Part shown: positions 25,632-33,198 of the stretch, piece after piece
Layout of the letters: every line of letters begins with the position of its first letter
Position numbering within the stretch: the first letter of the stretch is position 1
NCBI RefSeq assembly: GCF_010500215.1
Contig: NZ_JAAGOY010000004.1
Location: 1,116,001-1,180,000, forward strand
DNA length: 64,000 nucleotides
Direction: 5' to 3'
From: Aliiroseovarius sp. PrR006
GTDB lineage: Bacteria; Pseudomonadota; Alphaproteobacteria; Rhodobacterales; Rhodobacteraceae
The notes under the pieces: model-generated
What the model was told of the DNA's origin: nothing
Seen by the model: the letters and a program-made list of their open reading frames with translations, nothing else
The model's database searches: none
Program-made: the position numbers and the translations under genes

Positions 25632-25659
25632 AAACGGGGCCGTCTTCGGTCCCGTTTTT
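25632..25659 (+). terminator. Terminator after azoR
   Basis: AAACGGG pairs with CCCGTTT and CCG with CGG around a TCTT loop, with one G-T pair between, followed by TTTTT. Confidence 0.85.
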
Positions 25660-25711
25660 GCCTGCGCCGCACCGCATGGACAGCCTGCGCAATTGCAGGC
25701 AAGCTTTCTAT

Positions 25712-26425
25712 ATGTGTGGAAGACTGATCGCAGGCGAGATGACGCAGGCCCAGATGGCGGCCATTATCGAAGGGTTCATCTACCCTAGTCGCTCGGTCGT
25801 GATAGCCAGCGACGCACCCCCGGCCGCGACCGGATATAATGTGAAGCCTACCCAACAGGTAAACATCCTGTTCCCACAGGGGGGAAACCTGATCGCCTCG
25901 ACCGCGCGCTGGTGGTTGGTGCCGCATTGGTTCAAAGGTCCTGCGGAAGAGTGGAAAGCCACCACTTTCAATGCCAAGATCGAAACCGCGCACGAAAAGC
26001 CGACCTTTCGCGAAGCTTGGTACCATGCCCGCTGTGTGATCCCCGCTTTGGGATATTATGAATGGAGCGGTCCGAAATCGGATCGCCAGCCCAACTACAT
26101 CTCTTTGCAGCAAAACGATCCGCTAACGCTGTTTGCCGGGTTGCGTAGCACCTTGGCTGATGGGTGCGAGACCTGCACCATCCTGACGCGCCCAGCCCTG
26201 CCCGAGATCCACGACCTGCACCCACGCATGCCTGTTCTGCTATCAGCAGACGAGGCGGCGCAGTGGATGGATCATTCTGCCCCAGACGAGGAGATCCGCG
26301 CGGCATTCGGCACCCATTGGACGGGACGTTTCCAAACCCACCAAGTCGCAAAATTCGGAATGAAAGATGACGGCCCGCGGCTGATCGAACCCGTCGGCAC
26401 CGGCAGTTTCGATTTCAGGGACTGA
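25712..26425 (+). CDS. SRAP-domain protein (YedK/HMCES family)
   Basis: Shields abasic sites in single-stranded DNA by forming a covalent link through its N-terminal cysteine. 237 residues starting MCGR, so Cys2 becomes N-terminal after Met removal; this fixes the start at 25712. The other catalytic residues are seen in GYYEW (Glu) and IHDLHPRMP (His). A perfect dyad GCCTGC-N6-GCAGGC (25683-25700) lies 11 bp upstream and may be a control site. Confidence 0.93.
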   Translation: MCGRLIAGEMTQAQMAAIIEGFIYPSRSVVIASDAPPAATGYNVKPTQQVNILFPQGGNLIASTARWWLVPHWFKGPAEEWKATTFNAKIETAHEKPTFREAWYHARCVIPALGYYEWSGPKSDRQPNYISLQQNDPLTLFAGLRSTLADGCETCTILTRPALPEIHDLHPRMPVLLSADEAAQWMDHSAPDEEIRAAFGTHWTGRFQTHQVAKFGMKDDGPRLIEPVGTGSFDFRD

Positions 26426-26428
26426 TAC

Positions 26429-26459
26429 AAAAAAGCCGCGCAGATCGCTCTGCGCGGCT
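26429..26459 (-). terminator. Terminator of the Ala/Glu-rich protein gene
   Basis: AGCCGCGCAGA and TCTGCGCGGCT form an 11-bp perfect stem; on the minus strand six T follow. Confidence 0.9.
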
Positions 26460-26484
26460 CTGGGATTATCTGTGAAGCCTAAGC

Positions 26485-27156
26485 TTACATGCCAAGCGCT
26501 GCTTTGATCTGATCCAGAGCGGCCTGAAGCAGAACTGGATTACTGGCAGCCGCATCAGCTGCCGCTTTCAGGGCCGTCTTGGTGGCGTCATCCAGCGACG
26601 AAGCGTCGATCAGAGCGCCGACCTTGGCAGCGTCAAACCCTTCGGGGGTCAGCAGCTCTGCCGCCATTGTGTCGTCGGCCACTGCTGCGGGAGCTTCTTC
26701 AGCTACGGCTTCGGCAGTTTCACCAGTCACGGTTGCGGCGGCATCTTCCACGGCGCCAGTTACGGCTTCGGTCGCGGCTTCGGTCGCAGCGCCCAGCGCC
26801 TCGGTCACTGCATCGCTTTCACCAACAATGCCCGTCACCGCGTCGCCAACAGCTTCCATCGCACCTTTAACGGCGGTGGTTGCAGCTTCGGTGGCCGCAG
26901 CAGCGGCAGCTTCGGCGGCAGCCGCTGCTGCTTCAGCGGCGGCCTCGGCGGCGGCGGCTTCCTCGGCGGCTTTGGCCTCAGCTTCAGCTTTGGCAGCCGC
27001 TTCGGCAGCGGCGGCTTCTTCGGCAGCTTTGGCTTCAGCAGCCGCAACAGCCGCAGCTTCTTCGGCAGCGATCTTAGCCTGATTACCTTCGTACCACTTG
27101 TAGCCGCCAAAGCCGGCAGCAATCACAACCAAAACTGCGATAATGGATTTGTTCAT
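26485..27156 (-). CDS. Membrane-anchored Ala/Glu-rich protein (TolA-like)
   Basis: A 223-residue protein of very low complexity. One N-terminal membrane helix (residues 4-20, SIIAVLVVIAAGFGGYK) is followed by about 65 residues made only of A, E, K, V and T, then a Thr/Val/Ala-rich section, and a more ordinary 55-residue C-terminal domain (LTPEGFDAAKVGALID). The middle should be a long single helix, as in TolA domain II. No TolB or Pal is adjacent. It could span the periplasm as a tether. GAGGATG precedes the ATG. Exact function unknown. Confidence 0.8.
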   Translation of the reverse strand: MNKSIIAVLVVIAAGFGGYKWYEGNQAKIAAEEAAAVAAAEAKAAEEAAAAEAAAKAEAEAKAAEEAAAAEAAAEAAAAAAEAAAAAATEAATTAVKGAMEAVGDAVTGIVGESDAVTEALGAATEAATEAVTGAVEDAAATVTGETAEAVAEEAPAAVADDTMAAELLTPEGFDAAKVGALIDASSLDDATKTALKAAADAAASNPVLLQAALDQIKAALGM

Positions 27157-27174
27157 GTCGACATCCTCAATTCG

Positions 27175-27183
27175 TTATCCACA
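27175..27183 (+). other. Perfect DnaA box (TTATCCACA)
   Basis: The 9-mer matches the consensus DnaA site and lies between the divergent Ala/Glu-rich gene and infC. A single box can arise by chance. Confidence 0.45.
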
Positions 27184-27369
27184 CAAGACCGATGGGTCGG
27201 CCTTGTCCTCGCCACGCGATGTGCGTGCTTCGCGCTGAAGGCGCAAGGGGAGTTTCTTGGTTTCGGCGTCAAAACGCTTAGAAAAGCCAAACTATCGGGT
27301 TGAAAGCAGCGCGGCGCGCCTTTACCTTTCGCCTCCATAGTTTAGCGAAACGACAGAAGGAATGGCACC

Positions 27370-27915
27370 ATAGCCCGCAGACCTCATAACGCGCCCCCGA
27401 CGCGCGACACCGGCCCCCGCATCAACGAACGCATCCGGGCCCCGGAAATCCGCCTGATTGGCGCCGACGGCGAGAACGTTGGGGTAGTTCCCCCGGCGCG
27501 CGGCCTTGCATTGGCGCAAGAAGCGGGTCTGGATATGGTCGAGATCTCGCCCAACGCCAATCCCCCTGTCTGCAAGATCATGGACTTCGGCAAGTTCAAA
27601 TATGAACAGCAGAAGCGCGAATCTGAAGCACGCAAAAAGCAAAAGACGATCGAGGTCAAAGAGGTCAAGTTCCGCCCGAACACCGACACCCATGACTATG
27701 ACGTCAAGATGCGCAATGTGGTGAAGTTCCTGGAAAAGGGCGACAAGGTTAAAGTGACCCTGCGCTTCCGTGGCCGTGAGATGGCCCACCAGAACCTTGG
27801 CCGCGAGCTGCTGCTGCGCGTGGCAGAAGACATCAAGGAACTGGGCAAGGTGGAAAACATGCCCAAGATGGAAGGCCGCCAGATGGTCATGATGATCGGC
27901 CCGCTGCCGAAATAA
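27370..27915 (+). CDS. infC: Translation initiation factor IF-3, ATA start
   Basis: Binds the 30S subunit and rejects non-canonical start codons. The frame reads back from [14 protein letters not shown] through [20 protein letters not shown] to ATA at 27370, with AAGGA eight bases upstream, giving 181 residues against 180 in E. coli. No ATG or GTG in this frame gives the conserved N-terminal domain. A rare start codon is the known basis of IF-3 autoregulation, so it is probably genuine. An out-of-frame ATG-GCA-CCA-TAG begins 7 bp before it. A strong terminator follows, so rpmI-rplT are not in this operon. Confidence 0.93.
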   Translation: MARRPHNAPPTRDTGPRINERIRAPEIRLIGADGENVGVVPPARGLALAQEAGLDMVEISPNANPPVCKIMDFGKFKYEQQKRESEARKKQKTIEVKEVKFRPNTDTHDYDVKMRNVVKFLEKGDKVKVTLRFRGREMAHQNLGRELLLRVAEDIKELGKVENMPKMEGRQMVMMIGPLPK

Positions 27916-27938
27916 TCCCATCAGACACTACTTTTGAA

Positions 27939-27966
27939 AACGCCCTGCTTTCGCAGGGCGTTTTTT
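27939..27966 (+). terminator. Terminator of infC
   Basis: AACGCCCTGC and GCAGGGCGTT pair over 10 bp around TTTC and run into TTTTTT. Confidence 0.93.
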
Positions 27967-27985
27967 GTTGCGGCCCAATCACTGC

Positions 27986-28396
27986 CTATTTCTGGATGCT
28001 CTCCAGATAGTAGACAAGCGACAGGATGCGCCCACGCACCTCGTAAACAGCGCTGAGATCGCGTTCCAACCCGCTTCCGGCATCCGCCGAGAACTGATCG
28101 CCCCATACTGGCATGTCCGATCCGTGCGCCATCACACCAGAGCGACCATCAACCATATGGACCACCTTTAAGAAGGGAAACTGTCCGTCGTTTCTTTGGG
28201 CAATGGTTGTCAGATCAGGGACACTCATACTGAGCACATCGCCCAAGGGGCCGTTCCCGTCCGCCTGCACGCCATGGCAAGATGCGCAGTAGCTTCGGAA
28301 TTGCTCTTCTCCTGGCGCGTCAGCGAATGCGGACTGTGCTAACAACCCGCTCGCAAAAGTGATCGTCGCGGCGAGTTTTGGTAAATACTTCAACAT
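27986..28396 (-). CDS. Periplasmic mono-haem c-type cytochrome
   Basis: A 136-residue protein with a signal peptide ending near residue 26 (SAFA) and one haem site CASCH (37-41). Met95 in DMPVWG is the likely sixth ligand. It resembles small class I cytochromes (c551/c552 type). GAGGAGG precedes the ATG. No oxidase or dehydrogenase gene is adjacent, so its partner is unknown; haem attachment would use the ccm genes at 40259-43051. Confidence 0.88.
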   Translation of the reverse strand: MLKYLPKLAATITFASGLLAQSAFADAPGEEQFRSYCASCHGVQADGNGPLGDVLSMSVPDLTTIAQRNDGQFPFLKVVHMVDGRSGVMAHGSDMPVWGDQFSADAGSGLERDLSAVYEVRGRILSLVYYLESIQK

Positions 28397-28523
28397 GATC
28401 CGTCCTCCTCATCGTTCGCGCGACGCTGGATTCAGCGGTTCATGGGCTTTCTTCACCCGTATAGACTTTAGCACAGCTTAACGCGTGCACCTTGATTCAG
28501 GACAAGTCAGGGTACCTGCGCCT

Positions 28524-29507
28524 TCAGCTAAGCGGTCGACGATGCCGCGCCACAAGCTCGGCCATGATCGAGACCGCAATTTCCGCTGGCCCCAAGGCAC
28601 CGATATCCAGCCCGACCGGGCCGTGGATTCGCCGCAGGTCTTCTGGGCCGTAGCCGCGCGCGGACAGGCGTTCCAGCCGCTGCCCTTGTGTACGGCGTGA
28701 TCCAAGCGCGCCGATATAGAACGCGTCCGAGGCAAACCCGGCCTCAAGCGCAGGATCGTCAATCTTGGGATCATGAGCCAGCGTCACAATAGCCGTACGA
28801 TGATCGACGCCGATCTGGGGCAGGACATCATCGGGATAGTCTTCATATATGGTCACATCTGGAAAGCGGTCCTGCGTCGCAAACGCGCCGCGCGGGTCGA
28901 TCAGTACGATGTCGAACCCGACGATCTGCGCCATGGGGATCAACGCCTGTGCAACGTGGACAGCCCCGGCAATGATCAGACGCAGAGGCGGCTCGTGAGG
29001 ATGGATATAGAGCCCGCTATGAATGCCGATCTCGGCCTCGGTGTCGCCGGGCGCTCGCAAGCAGCGCGCCCAGCCGTCTAGCGTCACCTCATAGACGATG
29101 CGCGTGCGTGTCGATCGGGCGGCCACCAGCTCTTCCAGCATCGCAATCGGCAGACCGTGGCCTGCACCATGCCCCTCACCCACCGGTTCGACCAACACCT
29201 TGATCTCGCCCCCGCAGGCCAACCCCGCCGAGAACGCATCGTCGCCGGACACCCCAAACTCCAGCAGAACTGGCAGGCCAGTGCGCAACGCCTCTTGCGC
29301 CTCAATCACCACCGCGCCCTCGACACACCCCCCCGAGACCGAGCCTTCGATCGCGCCGCTGTCAGCGATCAGCATCTGGCTGCCGGTCGGGCGCGGTGCA
29401 CTGCCCCATGTGGACACGACCGTGGCGATGGCCACCTGTCGGCCTTGGGCAATCCAGTCCAGCGCCAATTCGGGAATGCGGTCGAAGGAGGATAGGGGGT
29501 GAGTCAC
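28524..29507 (-). CDS. XdhC/CoxI-family protein
   Basis: A 327-residue protein with the N-terminal XdhC domain (GSAPRPTGSQMLI; GSVSGGCVEGAVV) and the C-terminal Rossmann domain (LIIAGAVHVAQAL). Family members insert or sulfurate the molybdenum cofactor of xanthine or CO dehydrogenases. No molybdoenzyme gene lies near, so the client is encoded elsewhere. GTG at 29507 is taken as start because GAGG lies six bases upstream. The 127 bp before the cytochrome gene hold nothing recognisable. Confidence 0.88.
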   Translation of the reverse strand: MTHPLSSFDRIPELALDWIAQGRQVAIATVVSTWGSAPRPTGSQMLIADSGAIEGSVSGGCVEGAVVIEAQEALRTGLPVLLEFGVSGDDAFSAGLACGGEIKVLVEPVGEGHGAGHGLPIAMLEELVAARSTRTRIVYEVTLDGWARCLRAPGDTEAEIGIHSGLYIHPHEPPLRLIIAGAVHVAQALIPMAQIVGFDIVLIDPRGAFATQDRFPDVTIYEDYPDDVLPQIGVDHRTAIVTLAHDPKIDDPALEAGFASDAFYIGALGSRRTQGQRLERLSARGYGPEDLRRIHGPVGLDIGALGPAEIAVSIMAELVARHRRPLS

Positions 29508-29612
29508 GGCAACCTCATATTTCGCTTCGAGCGAATGTGGGCATTCCCCGCGCCCCACGCAAGAGAAAGGGCCGCACAAGGCGGCCCGTTTCGCTAGATT
29601 GTGCCGGTCGGT

Positions 29613-30197
29613 TTACTCGGCAGGGGCCGGAACAGCTTCGCCGCGCGGCGCTTCCGGAACCGCAAAAGCTACGGCGACAAAGATCAGGCCAAGAACGATG
29701 CCCAGCACGTCACCCGGCAGAGCCATCAGGCCATCATATTTGGCGCCCGGTACGGTGCCCAGCGTCACCTTGCCGCCAGCGATGGCGTCAAGCATGCCGG
29801 TCGCTTTCACCGTCGGGTAGGTAATCATGTAGGCCGCCGCGCCCAGCAGGCCGCCAAGGATAAAAAACAGCGCATCCTTGCGACCCGTCGCCGCCGCGCA
29901 GACGCCCGTGCCGGGGCAGAAGCCCGACAGCGCCCAGCCCGCGCCCAACAGCAGGCCACCCACAAATACGCCTACATAAGCGGTTTTGACCGACATGTGA
30001 CCCACATCAACAAGGCCCGCCATCTGGCCGCCAAACATCAGGATCGAGCCGACTCCGATCGCCAACAGGATGGCTTTCATCAGGCCCAGAGAGCGCAGGC
30101 TCAGCATGCGGATCAGGACCGTGGGGTTAGTGGCGCCGATGCGATCAAGGACGAAGCCAAAAAGCGCACCGATAACAAGAGCAAGTACAATCTGCAT
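29613..30197 (-). CDS. YeeE/YedE half-transporter, sulfur compound uptake
   Basis: A 194-residue membrane protein with about five helices. The conserved Cys motif GFCPGTGVCAA is characteristic of YeeE/YedE proteins, which take up thiosulfate or sulfane sulfur (TsuA, PmpAB). It is one of two half-length units, 3 bp downstream of its partner; together they correspond to a full-length TsuA. No ArsR-type sulfide sensor is adjacent. Confidence 0.87.
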   Translation of the reverse strand: MQIVLALVIGALFGFVLDRIGATNPTVLIRMLSLRSLGLMKAILLAIGVGSILMFGGQMAGLVDVGHMSVKTAYVGVFVGGLLLGAGWALSGFCPGTGVCAAATGRKDALFFILGGLLGAAAYMITYPTVKATGMLDAIAGGKVTLGTVPGAKYDGLMALPGDVLGIVLGLIFVAVAFAVPEAPRGEAVPAPAE

Positions 30198-30200
30198 GGC

Positions 30201-30749
30201 TTATCCTTTCTTATACATCATCATGGCGACAGGCACCGCCGCCGCAAAAGCGCCCGCAGCAAAGATGTAGCCCGACAGAGCGGTCTGCATCATGCCCGAC
30301 ATCATATGGCCCGAGGTACAGCCCCCCGCCAGACGTGCGCCATAGAGCACGACGAAACCGCCGACAAAGGCGATGGCGTAGCGCTTGATCGGCGTGTCTC
30401 CGAAATTGGCATAGTGGATTGCGGGCAGCTTGTTTTCGTCCGCGCCATTGCCGCCGCGCATCATGGCTGACAGGAACGCGCCGACCATCATCGCGATCAC
30501 GAAGATGAAGCTATAGTTCAGCGGATTCGCGACCGACTTGGCGTATTTGCCGCCGGATTTCGCCAGATAGGCGTTGGTGGACGTATAGCCATCGTCGGTT
30601 TTTGTCACCAGTTCCGGGTTCACGACATCCGCAACGATCCCATCAAGGATCACGAATTGCGTCGATACCCCGATGGGTTTGACCAAGAGGACAGCAAGGA
30701 AGAACACAAGGCCCAGCGCCACCCCTCCGATTTTCCAGTTCAGCGTCAT
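30201..30749 (-). CDS. YeeE/YedE half-transporter, partner unit
   Basis: A 182-residue membrane protein with the second conserved motif YGARLAGGCTSGHMMSG, whose Cys relays sulfur in the TsuA structure. Residues 35-75 form a hydrophilic loop not usual in the shortest homologues. The start 30749 has a perfect GGAGGTG six bases upstream; the frame extends 18 bp further without a site. First gene of the two-gene operon. Confidence 0.87.
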   Translation of the reverse strand: MTLNWKIGGVALGLVFFLAVLLVKPIGVSTQFVILDGIVADVVNPELVTKTDDGYTSTNAYLAKSGGKYAKSVANPLNYSFIFVIAMMVGAFLSAMMRGGNGADENKLPAIHYANFGDTPIKRYAIAFVGGFVVLYGARLAGGCTSGHMMSGMMQTALSGYIFAAGAFAAAVPVAMMMYKKG

Positions 30750-30782
30750 GGGACACCTCCTTCGCATTCATTTATACGAATA

Positions 30783-30811
30783 TGTATCATTGTAAACGAT
30801 ATGAATGTCAA
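30783..30811 (-). promoter_or_regulatory. Promoter of the YeeE/YedE operon
   Basis: On the minus strand a perfect TTGACA (30811-30806) is followed after 17 bp by GATACA (30788-30783). The region 30766-30806 is AT-rich and bounded by ATTCAT and ATGAAT, so a repressor site is plausible. Confidence 0.5.
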
Positions 30812-30872
30812 GTCACGGCGCATCGAAACGCGGTTAAACCGGCTTTAACCAAACGGACCCCATGCTGGGTTC

Positions 30873-31247
30873 ATGAAACAGATTCGCACCCCCCTGACCG
30901 GAACGCCCCTCGTCCTGCCGCAGGCCAGCCACCCGTGTGGCACAGCGCAAGACATGCCCCTTCACCCCACCGACGAACTCGCTCAGATCCGGGCCGAGCT
31001 GAAACACCTGCGCCAACGTGAAGGCGAGTTGCGCCGCTTCTTTCGCGAGGACGCGCAGGAACAGGATTGCGGCGGCGCTGCACATGATGTCTCTGTGATC
31101 GCGCATAAAAAGCGGGTGTTTGATCCGTCAAAGCTGCCGCAATCCATTCGGACCAATCCCAGATTCTCTCGCAGCGAACTGCGCACATTGATCTCGATAA
31201 TCGAGAAGCCCAATCAGGCACTCACGGGGCAATCCTTGCCCCTGTGA
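30873..31247 (+). CDS. Hypothetical protein before pyrC
   Basis: A 124-residue protein with no signal peptide or membrane segment. Residues 34-58 form a charged coiled coil ([19 protein letters not shown]), followed by a basic region with [15 protein letters not shown] do not recognise a family, although similar short proteins with this two-part layout occur in Roseobacters. The Shine-Dalgarno is weak. Its stop lies 50 bp before pyrC on the same strand. Confidence 0.6.
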   Translation: MKQIRTPLTGTPLVLPQASHPCGTAQDMPLHPTDELAQIRAELKHLRQREGELRRFFREDAQEQDCGGAAHDVSVIAHKKRVFDPSKLPQSIRTNPRFSRSELRTLISIIEKPNQALTGQSLPL

Positions 31248-31297
31248 CACGCTTTCCTCTGGACCATACCGGCAGGGCTGCGCTATGCCATGCCCCG

Positions 31298-32341
31298 ATG
31301 ACCCAGACACTTACGATCCGCCGCCCCGACGACTGGCACCTGCATCTGCGCGATGGCGAGATGCTAAAGACCGTCCTGCCCGAAACCGCGCGCCACTTTG
31401 CCCGCGCCATCATCATGCCGAACCTTGTTCCGCCGGTGGTGACCAAGACCGATGCAGCCGCCTATCGCGAGCGCATTTTGGCCGCCCTACCCGACGGCAT
31501 GTCGTTCGATCCCCTGATGACACTGTACCTGACCGAGGACACGGATCCGGAAGATCTGGCTGCTGCGCACGCATCAGGCCTGATCACCTCGGTGAAACTG
31601 TATCCTGCCGGGGCCACGACGAATTCCTCCAGCGGCGTGCAGAACTTTGACAAGGTACGCCCGGTGTTAGAGAAAATGGCCGAGATCGGCTGCCCCCTCT
31701 GTGTCCACGGCGAAGTCACCGACCGTGACATCGACATCTTCGACCGCGAAGCCGTGTTCATCGACCGCGTGCTGGATCCGATCCGCCGCGCCACGCCCGA
31801 TCTGCGCGTGGTGATGGAGCACATCACTACCAAGGACGGCGCCGACTACGTCAAAGCGAACGAGACCAATTTGGGCGCAACCATCACCGTCCAGCACCTG
31901 ATCCTTGACCGCAACGACATGCTGGTCGGTGGCATGCGTCCACATTATTACTGCCTGCCGATCCTGAAGCGCAGCGAACACCGTGAGGCGCTGATTGCAG
32001 CAGCCACGTCTGGCGATCAACGCTTTTTCCTTGGCACCGACAGCGCACCGCACCCGACCCACGCCAAGGAAAGCGAATGCTGCTCGGCCGGCTGCTTCAC
32101 CGCGCCCAACGCCCTGTCGATCTTGGCCCACGCGTTCGAAGCCGAAGGTGCACTGGACAAGCTGGAAGGCTTCACCTCGCTGCACGGCCCCGCCTTCTAT
32201 GGCCTGCCGGTGAACGAAGACACCATCACGCTTACTAAGGTCGACGAACCCGTCACCTATCCCGCAACATTGCCCGCTGGCGACCACACCGTCACCACTT
32301 TTGACCCCGGCTTCCCGCTGCACTGGCGCGTCGACGCCTGA
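31298..32341 (+). CDS. pyrC: Dihydroorotase (class II)
   Basis: Third step of pyrimidine synthesis: cyclises carbamoyl-aspartate to dihydroorotate. 347 residues with the metal pair HLHLRDG at residues 14-20, the carboxylated Lys in [11 protein letters not shown], metal His in CVHGE and MEHIT, and the Asp in [12 protein letters not shown] 31298 matches the usual length; a GTG at 31244 would add 18 residues and overlap the upstream gene stop. pyrE follows after 25 bp. Confidence 0.95.
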   Translation: MTQTLTIRRPDDWHLHLRDGEMLKTVLPETARHFARAIIMPNLVPPVVTKTDAAAYRERILAALPDGMSFDPLMTLYLTEDTDPEDLAAAHASGLITSVKLYPAGATTNSSSGVQNFDKVRPVLEKMAEIGCPLCVHGEVTDRDIDIFDREAVFIDRVLDPIRRATPDLRVVMEHITTKDGADYVKANETNLGATITVQHLILDRNDMLVGGMRPHYYCLPILKRSEHREALIAAATSGDQRFFLGTDSAPHPTHAKESECCSAGCFTAPNALSILAHAFEAEGALDKLEGFTSLHGPAFYGLPVNEDTITLTKVDEPVTYPATLPAGDHTVTTFDPGFPLHWRVDA

Positions 32342-32366
32342 CCCACCTTAACGAGGACCGCTGCCC

Positions 32367-33047
32367 ATGATCCCCTCCACTTTCCCCGCGAAAGAAGAAA
32401 TCGCCCGCCTGACCGCCCGGATGCTTCTGGAAATCGGCGCTGTGAACTTCAACACAGACGAACCGTTCACGCTGGCCTCGGGCCTGCCCAGCCCCAGCTA
32501 TATCGACTGCCGCAAGCTGATCAGCTTCCCGCGCATCCGTTCGACGCTGATGGATTTCATGACAGTCACGATCATGCGCGAAGCAGGCTTCGAAGCCTTC
32601 GACAACATCGCCGGTGGCGAAACCGCAGGCATCCCCTTCGGCGCTTGGGTCGCCGAACGTTTGGCCCTGCCCATGACGTATGTGCGCAAGAAGCCCAAGG
32701 GCTACGGCAAAAACGCCCGCATCGAGGGTGCGATGGATGACAGCCAGCGCGTTCTGCTGGTCGAGGATCTGACCACCGATGGCGGCTCGAAACTGTCCTT
32801 CGTGGACGCGATTCGCGACACCGGTGCGACCTGTGGCGCCACCGCCGTGATCTTCTATTACGACATCTTCCCTGAGACAGAAAAAACCCTGTCCGATCAT
32901 GGCGTTCAGCTGATCCACCTCTGCACCTGGTGGGATGTGTTGGCGGAGGCCAAGGCGCAGGGCGTGTTCTCGGCCGAAACGCTGGACGAAGTCGAGCGCT
33001 TCCTGAAGGATCCCCGCGCATGGCAAGCCGAGCGAATGAACGCCTAA
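32367..33047 (+). CDS. pyrE: Orotate phosphoribosyltransferase
   Basis: Joins orotate to PRPP to give OMP, the fifth step of pyrimidine synthesis. 226 residues with the PRPP loop [15 protein letters not shown] and the orotate-binding [18 protein letters not shown] near residue 35. It forms an operon with pyrC. A hairpin (33081-33100) lies 33 bp after its stop. Confidence 0.95.
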   Translation: MIPSTFPAKEEIARLTARMLLEIGAVNFNTDEPFTLASGLPSPSYIDCRKLISFPRIRSTLMDFMTVTIMREAGFEAFDNIAGGETAGIPFGAWVAERLALPMTYVRKKPKGYGKNARIEGAMDDSQRVLLVEDLTTDGGSKLSFVDAIRDTGATCGATAVIFYYDIFPETEKTLSDHGVQLIHLCTWWDVLAEAKAQGVFSAETLDEVERFLKDPRAWQAERMNA

Positions 33048-33080
33048 ATCACCACTACATTCAGGTGTGATTTTGCGGGG

Positions 33081-33100
33081 CCCTACCAAATATGGTAGGG
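33081..33100 (+). terminator. Stem-loop after pyrE
   Basis: CCCTACCA and TGGTAGGG pair over 8 bp around AATA, followed by TTCTG. The T tract is poor, so termination is plausible but not certain. Confidence 0.55.
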
Positions 33101-33115
33101 TTCTGCAGACCTTAC

Positions 33116-33124
33116 TTATCCACA
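33116..33124 (+). other. Perfect DnaA box upstream of dnaB
   Basis: TTATCCACA matches the consensus, 75 bp before the dnaB start. A second, two-mismatch copy (TTACTCACA) follows at 33127-33135. A link between DnaA and helicase gene expression is possible. Confidence 0.55.
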
Positions 33125-33198
33125 AGTTACTCACAGAAACATACATTTTGCGTCGGCACGCCCGAACACGTAAAACAGCGGCCTAAGGACAGGTGGCG

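Noticed and set aside
26579-27082. Ser/Ala-rich 167-codon frame on the plus strand
   Set aside because: It is the complement of the Ala/Glu repeat gene, which has a ribosome site, a membrane anchor and a terminator; the plus frame has none.
31244-31297. Longer PyrC start at GTG 31244
   Set aside because: The extra 18 residues do not resemble the family N-terminus and overlap the upstream gene's stop; ATG 31298 matches known PyrC length.
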